From the NCBI GenBank assembly GCA_965655465.1, contig CBFHGY010000062.1, forward strand, positions 1 to 12,612: a stretch of DNA of 12,612 nucleotides. Direction: 5' to 3'. The DNA comes from VMCP01 sp965655465. Lineage in GTDB: Bacteria; Bacteroidota; Bacteroidia; NS11-12g; UBA955. The translations under genes and the position numbers were made by a program. The notes under the pieces were generated by a model, which ran no database searches, was not told the DNA's origin, and worked only from the letters and a program-made list of their open reading frames with translations. This document shows positions 6,531 to 12,612 of the stretch, in pieces. Numbering within the stretch: the stretch's first letter is position 1; each line of letters starts with the position of its first letter.

Positions 6531-8798
6531 TTATTTAGTTGCGCTGCGGCGGATGATGTTTAATGCACCCCCTGCTTTGAACCATTCAATTTGTTGTTCG
6601 TTGTAACTGTGATTAACGCTGATCGTTTCTGAGCTGCCATCTGCATGGTTTAATACCATGCTTAATGGTTGGTTAGGGGCGAAGTTGGTTAATCCGATGA
6701 TATCGATATTATCGTCTTCTTGAATTTTATCGTAATCGTTTTTGTCTGCGAACGTTAAGGCCAACATCCCTTGTTTTTTCAGGTTAGTTTCGTGTATCCG
6801 GGCAAAAGATTTTACCAATACGGCACGAACTCCCAAATGTCGGGGTTCCATAGCAGCGTGTTCACGGCTAGAACCTTCCCCATAGTTTTCATCACCTACT
6901 ACAATACTTCCAATTCCAGCTGCTTTGTAAGCACGTTGGGTATGCGGTACTGCGTTGTATTGGCCTGTCAATTGATTCTTAACTTCATTGGTTTTTTCAT
7001 TGAAGAAATTCACGGCTCCAATTAACATGTTATCGGAAATATTATCCAAATGACCACGGAATTTCAACCAAGGTCCTGCCATAGAAATATGGTCGGTGGT
7101 ACATTTTCCTTTGGCTTTAATCAATAATTTAAGTCCGTTCAAATCGGTACCTTCCCAAGGGCTGAATGGATCTAGCAGTTGCAATCTTTTAGAAGTAGGG
7201 GCTACGGCAACTTGAATGTGGCTTCCATTTTCAGCGGGAGCAATATACCCTGCATCTTCAACATCGAAACCGTTTGGAGGCAATTCGTATCCACTTGGAG
7301 GATCAAGTTTTACCATTTCACCGTTTTCATTCATCAAAGAATCGGTCAGGGGATTGAAACTCAAATCGCCAGCAATTGCTAGCGCAGTAACCAATTCAGG
7401 GGATCCTACAAAAGCGTAAGTGTTTGGATTTCCATCGGCACGTTTTGCAAAGTTTCTATTAAAAGAATGTACGATTGTGTTTTTCTCTTGTTTTTCAGCA
7501 CCCATTCGATTCCACATACCAATGCACGGACCGCATGCATTAGCGAAAACCTGAGCTCCGATTTTGTCGAAAATATCTAAAAAACCGTCGCGTTGGATGG
7601 TGTAACGAACCAATTCTGATCCAGGGGTTATGGTGAATTCTGCCTTGGTTTTCAAGTTTTTATCTGCAACTTGTTTGGCCAAACTTACGGCACGCGAAAT
7701 ATCTTCATAAGATGAATTGGTACAAGAGCCAATTAAACCTACTTCTACTTTAAGAGGCCAGCCATTTTTCTCTGCTTCTTCTTTCATTTTAGAAATAGGC
7801 GTAGCTAAATCTGGTGTGAAGGGTCCGTTCAAATGAGGTTCAAGGGTTGAAAGGTCGATTTCGATAACTTCATCGAAGTACGCACTTGGGTTAGTGTATA
7901 CTTCTGGGTCTGCGGTTAAGTGTTCGCGAACGCCGTTTGCCAAATCTGCAATTTCAGCGCGATCGGTAGCGCGCAAATAACGTTCCATGCTATCGTCGTA
8001 ACCAAAAGTGGAGGTTGTAGCTCCAATTTCAGCACCCATATTACAAATGGTTCCTTTACCGGTGCAACTCATGCTGGTTGCTCCTTCTCCAAAGTATTCA
8101 ACTATAGCGCCCGTACCACCTTTTACAGTTAGGATACCCGCTACTTTCAGGATTACATCCTTAGGGGCCGCCCATCCGTTTAATTTACCGGTAAGTTTAA
8201 CCCCTATTAATTTGGGGAATTTAAGCTCCCAAGGAAGTCCTGCCATTACATCACAGGCATCAGCTCCACCCACACCAATGGCAACCATTCCTAAACCCCC
8301 GGCGTTCACTGTGTGAGAATCCGTTCCTATCATCATTCCACCTGGGAATGCATAGTTTTCAAGCACTACTTGGTGAATGATACCGGCTCCGGGCTTCCAG
8401 AATCCGATTCCGTATTTATTGGATACAGAGGCCAAGAAATCGTATACCTCTTTGCTTTCTGTGTTGGCAACGTCCAAATCTGTACTCGCTCCGTTTTGAG
8501 CAACAATTAAATGGTCGCAATGTACGGTTGATGGTACGGCTACTTTATCGCGACCCGCTTGCATGAATTGCAATAAAGCCATTTGCGCGGTTGCATCTTG
8601 CATTGCAACCCTATCGGGGGCAAAATCAACATAGTCCGTGGCCCTTTTAAACGCTTCCATCTTTACACCCGCACTTAAGTGGTTATAAAGTATTTTCTCA
8701 GAAAGGGTTAAGGGGCGACCTAATAACTCACGGGCTGCTTTTACATTGCCCGGCATTCTTTCATACACAGATTTAATTACGTTGATGTCAAAAGCCAT
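6531..8798 (-). CDS. acnA: Aconitate hydratase, mitochondrial type
   Basis: This 755-residue enzyme interconverts citrate and isocitrate via cis-aconitate in the TCA cycle, using a [4Fe-4S] cluster in the cytoplasm. The cluster ligands are C359 in GLIGSCTNSS and C422/C425 in NACGPCIGMW. The substrate-binding GTDSHTVNAGGLG lies at 158-170. The C-terminal swivel domain has GDENYGEGSSREHAAMEPRHLG at about 635-656, quoted here only as its key GEGSSREH core. Length, and the short linker between core and swivel, fit the mitochondrial-type family described in Bacteroides rather than the longer AcnA/IRP or AcnB types. The ATG is preceded by AAAGAG six bases upstream, a weak Shine-Dalgarno-like stretch. 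The gene appears monocistronic, with no citrate synthase or isocitrate dehydrogenase gene next to it. All catalytic motifs are intact. Confidence 0.97.
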   Translation of the reverse strand: MAFDINVIKSVYERMPGNVKAARELLGRPLTLSEKILYNHLSAGVKMEAFKRATDYVDFAPDRVAMQDATAQMALLQFMQAGRDKVAVPSTVHCDHLIVAQNGASTDLDVANTESKEVYDFLASVSNKYGIGFWKPGAGIIHQVVLENYAFPGGMMIGTDSHTVNAGGLGMVAIGVGGADACDVMAGLPWELKFPKLIGVKLTGKLNGWAAPKDVILKVAGILTVKGGTGAIVEYFGEGATSMSCTGKGTICNMGAEIGATTSTFGYDDSMERYLRATDRAEIADLANGVREHLTADPEVYTNPSAYFDEVIEIDLSTLEPHLNGPFTPDLATPISKMKEEAEKNGWPLKVEVGLIGSCTNSSYEDISRAVSLAKQVADKNLKTKAEFTITPGSELVRYTIQRDGFLDIFDKIGAQVFANACGPCIGMWNRMGAEKQEKNTIVHSFNRNFAKRADGNPNTYAFVGSPELVTALAIAGDLSFNPLTDSLMNENGEMVKLDPPSGYELPPNGFDVEDAGYIAPAENGSHIQVAVAPTSKRLQLLDPFSPWEGTDLNGLKLLIKAKGKCTTDHISMAGPWLKFRGHLDNISDNMLIGAVNFFNEKTNEVKNQLTGQYNAVPHTQRAYKAAGIGSIVVGDENYGEGSSREHAAMEPRHLGVRAVLVKSFARIHETNLKKQGMLALTFADKNDYDKIQEDDNIDIIGLTNFAPNQPLSMVLNHADGSSETISVNHSYNEQQIEWFKAGGALNIIRRSATK

Positions 8799-8891
8799 AA
8801 ATTTCTCTTTTTTTAACGATTACAAAGGTCGTTAATTTTTTTTAGACTTGTATCATAAAAGGGTAATGAAATAGGTGGGTAAAATTACCGC

Positions 8892-8920
8892 TTGAAACCT
8901 CTGTTTTATGCGTATTTTCG
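8892..8920 (+). promoter_or_regulatory. Possible ruvC promoter
   Basis: TTG at 8892-8894, then 18 bases, then TATTTTCG at 8913-8920, one mismatch from TAnnTTTG. The box ends three bases before the GTG start, the same geometry as the two perfect boxes elsewhere in the window. The 125-base gap holding it also must hold the divergent aconitase promoter, for which only a one-mismatch GACCTTTG (minus strand, 8830-8823) was found, with no matching -33 TTG. Confidence 0.35.
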
Positions 8921-8923
8921 TTT

Positions 8924-9499
8924 GTGCAAAGTGCGGAAAATACCGATAGAATTGTATTAGGAATAGATCCCGGAACGAACTTATTGGGATATGGTGTGAT
9001 TAAAGTAAACGGGAAGAAAAATGAATTGCTCTCTATTGGGGTTTTACGCCTCGGTAAGATAACCGATGCGGGTAAAAAACTCCATGAGATTTATCGTAAG
9101 ATTGCAGGACTTATTGAGGGATATGGCTGCACGGAAGTCGCAATAGAAGCGCCCTTTTTTGGCAAAAACGTACAAAGTATGCTCAAATTAGGCCGTGCCC
9201 AAGGTGTTGCAATTGCAGCAGCTATTTCTAAAGATGTGCCGGTTTATGAATACGTTCCTCGTAAAATCAAACAAAGTATTTGCGGAAATGGTAACGCCTC
9301 CAAAGAACAGGTATTATCGATGTTGCAAAGTGAGTTTAAATTTGAAACCCAACCCGAAACTTTGGATGCCTCTGACGGACTTGCCGCTGCCTTGTGCCAC
9401 ATTTATCAATTCAGTCCGCGTCTATTCGGACAAACTAAAGGCAAAGGGAAAACAGGATGGGAAAGTTTTGTTAAAGACAATCCAGACCGGGTAAAATAA
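8924..9499 (+). CDS. ruvC: Crossover junction endodeoxyribonuclease RuvC
   Basis: This 191-residue Holliday-junction resolvase would cut four-way junctions together with RuvAB during recombinational repair; ruvA and ruvB are not in the window. The RNase H-like fold has its four acidic metal ligands: D15 in LGIDPGT, E75 in VAIEAPFFG, and D148 and D151 in LDASDGLAAALCH. The KNVQSMLKLGRAQG helix (about 81-94) and the VPRKIKQSICGNGNASKEQV segment (111-130) are also typical. The C-terminal tail after about 168 is lysine-rich. The start is GTG: the frame closes at a TGA (8867-8869) and there is no in-frame ATG before the conserved core. It converges on the CAP-like gene with a 14-base gap and no obvious hairpin. 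Confidence 0.96.
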   Translation: MQSAENTDRIVLGIDPGTNLLGYGVIKVNGKKNELLSIGVLRLGKITDAGKKLHEIYRKIAGLIEGYGCTEVAIEAPFFGKNVQSMLKLGRAQGVAIAAAISKDVPVYEYVPRKIKQSICGNGNASKEQVLSMLQSEFKFETQPETLDASDGLAAALCHIYQFSPRLFGQTKGKGKTGWESFVKDNPDRVK

Positions 9500-9513
9500 C
9501 TCCGAGCCTGGGT

Positions 9514-10128
9514 TTAATTGAGGTTCATAAAACCGATAACATTGGCAATACCGTAATAATTATCTCCGTCTTTTTTTATGGAAACCCCCAACATGTAATA
9601 AACTCCCGGATTATCGTAATAATTTGCATCATAAAGAATCGCTTTGTGCCCATCTGAATCCCACCACATTTGAGCGAAATAGGTTGCAAGATCATTGTAG
9701 TTGTCAAATTCAAAACCCCATGTAGCAGCGGCTACTTCTGTATAAATAAAACTGCAGTGCAAATTTTTGGGTAAACCAGATTTGAAATTATAAAAAGATT
9801 TAAATTCGTCGAAAATATAGGCCGTGTTTTTTTTATTCGCTTCGTTGTAAAGCGTCCAATCGGGATGAAAACAGCTGTTTTTTTGTTTCAATTGAATGCT
9901 GTTCTTCATAGAAATATATTTGCGAATTTTAAAAGAATGAGGCAGTTTTTTCTTCTTGTTTTTCTGTCGTAAGTCATTTATTCTCTCATAGAGTAAAGAA
10001 TCTACATAAGATTCTTTAAATAAACCATTTGGTCGGTTAATTGCATATTGACAATTCGCAATTTCAGGTGTCAAACTTAGCAGAATATACACCAGAATAA
10101 AGGGGAGTTTTTTTACATTATTTTCCAT
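9514..10128 (-). CDS. Exported divergent CAP/SCP-like protein
   Basis: This 204-residue protein has a basic, hydrophobic signal peptide (MENNVKKLPFILVYILLSLT, cleavage probably near residue 26). The rest resembles a reduced CAP (CRISP/antigen 5/PR-1) domain: H88 in CFHPD would be the first cavity histidine, E131 in YTEVAAATWG takes the place of the GEN motif, and W156-DSDGH161 matches the W-x-x-S-x-G-H motif, followed by closing strands YYMLGVSI and YYGIANVIG. Family members are secreted and have diverse or unknown roles, including lipid binding. The match is by motif order only and a Bacteroidota-specific family is possible. C26 lacks a normal lipobox. Lysine content in 51-70 is high. It is preceded by a good Shine-Dalgarno sequence and is transcribed away from the SIMPL gene. 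Confidence 0.6.
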   Translation of the reverse strand: MENNVKKLPFILVYILLSLTPEIANCQYAINRPNGLFKESYVDSLLYERINDLRQKNKKKKLPHSFKIRKYISMKNSIQLKQKNSCFHPDWTLYNEANKKNTAYIFDEFKSFYNFKSGLPKNLHCSFIYTEVAAATWGFEFDNYNDLATYFAQMWWDSDGHKAILYDANYYDNPGVYYMLGVSIKKDGDNYYGIANVIGFMNLN

Positions 10129-10136
10129 ATTATAGA

Positions 10137-10140
10137 CTCC
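10137..10140 (-). promoter_or_regulatory. Shine-Dalgarno sequence of the CAP-like gene
   Basis: The minus strand reads AAAAAAGGAG, then eight bases, then the ATG at 10128. This is the clearest ribosome-binding site in the window, where most genes have none, and it supports the chosen start. Confidence 0.65.
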
Positions 10141-10184
10141 TTTTTTCTGTAATACAACGAATACCTTTATGAAAATATTTTAAT

Positions 10185-10192
10185 TATATTTG
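10185..10192 (+). promoter_or_regulatory. Bacteroidota -7 element for the SIMPL-domain gene
   Basis: TATATTTG, a perfect TAnnTTTG match, followed by TGT and the ATG at 10196. Transcription would begin at or next to the A of the start codon, giving a leaderless message. No clear -33 TTG is visible at 17-23 bases upstream. The same octamer stands four bases before the propeller gene. Confidence 0.55.
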
Positions 10193-10195
10193 TGT

Positions 10196-10933
10196 ATGAC
10201 TCTTCCTAAAAATGGCATTATAGCAGCCACAATCATTATTGCTGTTAGCATAATCAGTTACAGTTATTTGCACCGATTTCAATATTCAGAATCCAATACT
10301 ATTACGGTGAAAGGTTTAGGTGCTACTGACTTTAAGTCGGATCTTATTGTTTGGGAAGGTCGATTTACCACCACGAATAAAACCTTATACGAAGCATATT
10401 CTCAATTATCATCCAATAGAGAAATCATTAAAGATTTTTTAAAAAGAAATGGAATTTCAGAAAAGGAAATCATATTTGGTGCCGCCTCAACTTCGGAGCG
10501 CACACAAAACGTTTACAATTCCGAGGGGAATGTAATAGGAGAGGAGTTCCTTGGGTACAGACTTCGCCAAAGTGTTCGAATTGAATCGAGAGAACTTGAA
10601 AAAGTAGAGTTGGTATCCAGATCTATTACAGAAGTTCTCAAAAGTGGAATTGAATTTTACTCAGATGATCCCAGTTATTTTTACACCAAAATGCAAGATG
10701 TTAAATTGGATCTGATTTCGAAAGCAACTAACGACGCAAAAACTAGAGCGAATATCATTGCTAAAAATGGGGGGGCTTCAATCGGTGATTTAAAATCGGC
10801 ACAAATGGGCGTTTTTCAAATAGTAGGTCAAAATTCAAACGATGAATACAGTTGGGGCGGTTCTTTTAATACCAGCTCAAAATATAAAAGTGCGACGATT
10901 ACCATGGATTTAACCTATGAATTAGATAATTAA
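10196..10933 (+). CDS. SIMPL domain-containing protein (DUF541)
   Basis: This 245-residue protein has an N-terminal hydrophobic segment (about 6-26, GIIAATIIIAVSIISYSYL) acting as anchor or signal peptide, then a SIMPL domain facing the periplasm. Family features are the opening strand ITVKGLGATDFKSDLIVWEG (about 37-56), the long helix around YEAYSQLSSNREIIKDFLK followed by NGISEKEII, a GYRLRQSVRIES strand, a second helical unit with DAKTRANIIAKNGGASIGDLKSA (about 180-202) and the closing strand ATITMDLTYEL. SIMPL proteins form oligomeric periplasmic or outer-membrane assemblies in some bacteria (BP26, YggE); their exact role is unclear. A TTG two codons upstream overlaps the promoter box and was rejected. 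The next gene follows after 57 bases on the same strand. Confidence 0.88.
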   Translation: MTLPKNGIIAATIIIAVSIISYSYLHRFQYSESNTITVKGLGATDFKSDLIVWEGRFTTTNKTLYEAYSQLSSNREIIKDFLKRNGISEKEIIFGAASTSERTQNVYNSEGNVIGEEFLGYRLRQSVRIESRELEKVELVSRSITEVLKSGIEFYSDDPSYFYTKMQDVKLDLISKATNDAKTRANIIAKNGGASIGDLKSAQMGVFQIVGQNSNDEYSWGGSFNTSSKYKSATITMDLTYELDN

Positions 10934-10990
10934 CTAATAATCTCCCACCTAATTGCAACGCTTTAATTTAGTGTATTAATACAACTTTCT

Positions 10991-12268
10991 TTGCGCAACT
11001 TCCTAAGCAATCATTCGAAATTTTTCGGCTTCATAGTGTTTCTTTTGGGAAGCCGATTAACGGCGCAAACCTATTTTCCACCCCTAGCGGGAAATCAATG
11101 GGATACCCTTAGTCCGAAGCGTTTTGGATATTGCGAAGAACGCATTGACAGCCTTTATGCCGTATTAGATCGTAATCATTCCAAAGCGTTTATCTTACTG
11201 AAAGATGGGAAAATTGTTTTGGAGAAGTATTTCGATAAATTCACCCAAGATAGCAATTGGTATTGGGCCTCTGCTGGTAAAACGCTTACTGCAGCAGTGG
11301 TGGGAATCTTAGAAGGTCAAAAAAAACTGTCTTTGACTGAAAAAACCAGCACCTATTTGGGAGAAGCTTGGACTTCTTTGTCCAAACAACAAGAAGATTC
11401 AATTACTATTTGGCATCAATTAACCATGACATCAGGTTTAGACGATGCACCCGAAAATGCAGATTGTACCGATCCAAGCTGTTTAACCTACAAGTCACCA
11501 GTGGGCCAACGATGGGCCTACCACAATGCCCCGTATACTTTATTGGATCAGGTTATCGCCGCAGCTTCTGGGAAGAGCATTAATCAAGTCGTTTACACGG
11601 AACTTGCCTTACAAATGGGACTAAAAGTAGTATATCTCAAAATTGGCCCCAATAATGTTGCGTTTTCAACGCCTCGAAATTTTGCCCGGTTTGGAGTTTT
11701 ATTGTTGAATCAAGGTAAATGGGCTTCTAAACAGTTGATTCCTTCCGATTTTTTTCATAATATGGTTGCTACCTCACAAAACTTAAATCCTTCTTATGGA
11801 TATTTAACTTGGTTGAATGGGAAAGAAAAATTCATGGTACCCCAGTCGCAATTTCGCTTTTCCGGAGATTGCATGCCAGGAGGTCCATCCGATTTATTTA
11901 TGGCCTTGGGAAAAGATGGTCAGCAGATACACGTTTCCCCTTCTGAAAATTTGGTTTGGATCCGTATGGGAGAATCTCCGGAAACTCAAAACCCATTAGT
12001 GAGCATGGATTTAGGTGCCGAAATTTGGGAACGAATCAATGCCTTGTCTTGTGGTAATTTAGAGATTACTACGTTAGAAACGCAGAACATGGTGCTCTCA
12101 AATCCATTAGTTGCTGGTTCTGAATTGCCAATACAAACGGGAATTCTTGTGGATGTTTCTGGCAGGGTAACGCATTTTTCGGATGGAAAATTACCGGTTC
12201 ATCTTGCCGCAGGCTTGTATTATGTAAGGTGGATCGGCGGCTCTCGGCGTATTGTAGTAGTAGAATAA
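10991..12268 (+). CDS. T9SS-exported serine hydrolase, class C beta-lactamase fold (S12)
   Basis: This 425-residue protein begins at TTG: the frame closes at a TAA (10964-10966) and no in-frame ATG exists before the catalytic domain. That start gives a plausible signal peptide (about 1-26, ending LTAQ). The hydrolase domain shows S94-A-G-K97 as nucleophile and base, Y177-H-N179 as the YxN motif and GKDGQQIHVSP (307-317) at the position of the third motif. From about residue 367 a short T9SS sorting domain follows: VLSNPL in place of VYPNP, VDVSGRVTHF, then LAAGLYYVRWIGG and RRIVVVE. The enzyme should therefore be carried across the outer membrane and released or anchored on the surface. Substrate unknown. 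It is a distant relative of the hydrolase at 5188-6456, which lacks the tail. The start is the least certain part; a GTG at 11036 would destroy the signal peptide. Confidence 0.85.
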   Translation: MRNFLSNHSKFFGFIVFLLGSRLTAQTYFPPLAGNQWDTLSPKRFGYCEERIDSLYAVLDRNHSKAFILLKDGKIVLEKYFDKFTQDSNWYWASAGKTLTAAVVGILEGQKKLSLTEKTSTYLGEAWTSLSKQQEDSITIWHQLTMTSGLDDAPENADCTDPSCLTYKSPVGQRWAYHNAPYTLLDQVIAAASGKSINQVVYTELALQMGLKVVYLKIGPNNVAFSTPRNFARFGVLLLNQGKWASKQLIPSDFFHNMVATSQNLNPSYGYLTWLNGKEKFMVPQSQFRFSGDCMPGGPSDLFMALGKDGQQIHVSPSENLVWIRMGESPETQNPLVSMDLGAEIWERINALSCGNLEITTLETQNMVLSNPLVAGSELPIQTGILVDVSGRVTHFSDGKLPVHLAAGLYYVRWIGGSRRIVVVE

Positions 12269-12303
12269 ATCCGGATATTTGAACCTTTGTAAATGATCTG
12301 TCC

Positions 12304-12331
12304 TTGGGGGCATAAATATTTCGTTAATTTG
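12304..12331 (+). promoter_or_regulatory. Possible promoter of the terminal lipoprotein gene
   Basis: TTG at 12304-12306, 17 bases, then TTAATTTG at 12324-12331, one mismatch from TAnnTTTG, ending seven bases before the ATG. No terminator hairpin separates this from the hydrolase stop at 12268, so read-through from upstream is also possible. Confidence 0.35.
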
Positions 12332-12338
12332 CTGTTAT

Positions 12339-12612
12339 ATGCGCACCCTATTATCGGCGATCGTTTTATGTGTAGTTCTCTGCCTTCTTCCTGCTTGCAG
12401 AAAAGGGGCTGCTGACTATGCCGTTAGAGGTCGCGTACTTGATAAATTTGGTAATGCGCTGTCTGAAGTGGCGGTGGTGATTAATCAGCAGGATACGATT
12501 TATACCAATTTAGAAGGATATTTTAATGCAACCAAGTTGCAGGGTAATACAAAACTCATAGCAATTGATCCCTCTTATGATTTTTCTCCCGCGCAAATTG
12601 ACGTTTCAGCGC
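12339..12612 (+). CDS. Lipoprotein with carboxypeptidase-regulatory-like domain, N-terminal fragment
   Basis: The frame from this ATG runs off the window end after 91 codons. It opens with a lipoprotein signal peptide: MRT, a hydrophobic stretch, and the lipobox LPAC with the lipidated cysteine at residue 20, followed by RKG. After the cysteine comes VRGRVLDKFGNALSEVAVVI, then DTIYTNLEGYFNATKL, the pattern of a carboxypeptidase-regulatory-like (transthyretin-type beta sandwich) domain common in Bacteroidota surface proteins: x-G-x-V-x-D-x-x-G-x-x-L followed by T-x-x-x-G-x-F. The rest of the protein, and so its function, is outside the window. The start follows a weak promoter-like sequence and lies 70 bases after the hydrolase stop. 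Confidence 0.75.
   Translation, partial: MRTLLSAIVLCVVLCLLPACRKGAADYAVRGRVLDKFGNALSEVAVVINQQDTIYTNLEGYFNATKLQGNTKLIAIDPSYDFSPAQIDVSA

Noticed and set aside
8008..8316. A long plus-strand open frame antisense to aconitase.
   Set aside because: The minus strand encodes an intact aconitase here; the antisense frame has low complexity in Pro/Ala/Thr, matches nothing and is a codon-usage shadow.
8823..8830. GACCTTTG on the minus strand as the aconitase -7 element.
   Set aside because: One mismatch and no TTG at the right distance upstream; too weak to list as a feature.
8908..8949. A 13-codon frame (ATG to TAG) overlapping the start of ruvC, encoding a short C-x-x-C peptide.
   Set aside because: It has no Shine-Dalgarno sequence, is shorter than any expected chance limit and would have to start inside the ruvC promoter region; most likely chance.

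Overview
The window looks like a piece of chromosome from a member of the Bacteroidota, most likely Flavobacteriia. The evidence is two proteins with C-terminal sorting domains of the type IX secretion system (T9SS), an Omp28-like C-terminus, a mitochondrial-type aconitase, and Bacteroidota-style TAnnTTTG promoter elements with few Shine-Dalgarno sequences. Composition is moderately AT-rich and even throughout. I see no insertion sequence, prophage, CRISPR array, tRNA or rRNA, and no intergenic gap longer than about 125 bases.

Layout: (1) 2-1215, plus strand: the C-terminal end of an Omp28-like protein whose stop overlaps the start of a XerC/XerD-type tyrosine recombinase. (2) 1229-5093, minus strand: a tight three-gene cluster, in transcription order a large T9SS-exported Asp-box beta-propeller protein, a conserved 120-residue protein of unknown function, and a family 2 glycosyltransferase. 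(3) 5188-6456, plus: a membrane-anchored serine hydrolase of the class C beta-lactamase/NylB fold, converging on (4) 6531-8798, minus: aconitase; a perfect bidirectional hairpin terminator lies between them. (5) 8924-9499, plus: RuvC resolvase with a GTG start, converging on (6) 9514-10128, minus: a divergent exported CAP-like protein. (7) 10196-12268, plus: a SIMPL-domain protein and a second S12 serine hydrolase that carries a T9SS tail. (8) 12339-12612, plus: the N-terminus of a lipoprotein, cut by the window end.

Most of this is housekeeping and cell-envelope content: DNA recombination (XerD, RuvC), the TCA cycle (aconitase) and exported or surface proteins. I do not see a defence system, biosynthetic cluster or other clear undescribed system. 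The points most worth checking are a repeated arrangement in which a perfect TATATTTG box ends 3-4 bases before an ATG, which predicts leaderless mRNAs; the propeller/unknown/glycosyltransferase cluster with two-base and one-base junctions; the T9SS-tailed serine hydrolase that has no ATG start; and an apparent insertion of about 40 residues in the other serine hydrolase.
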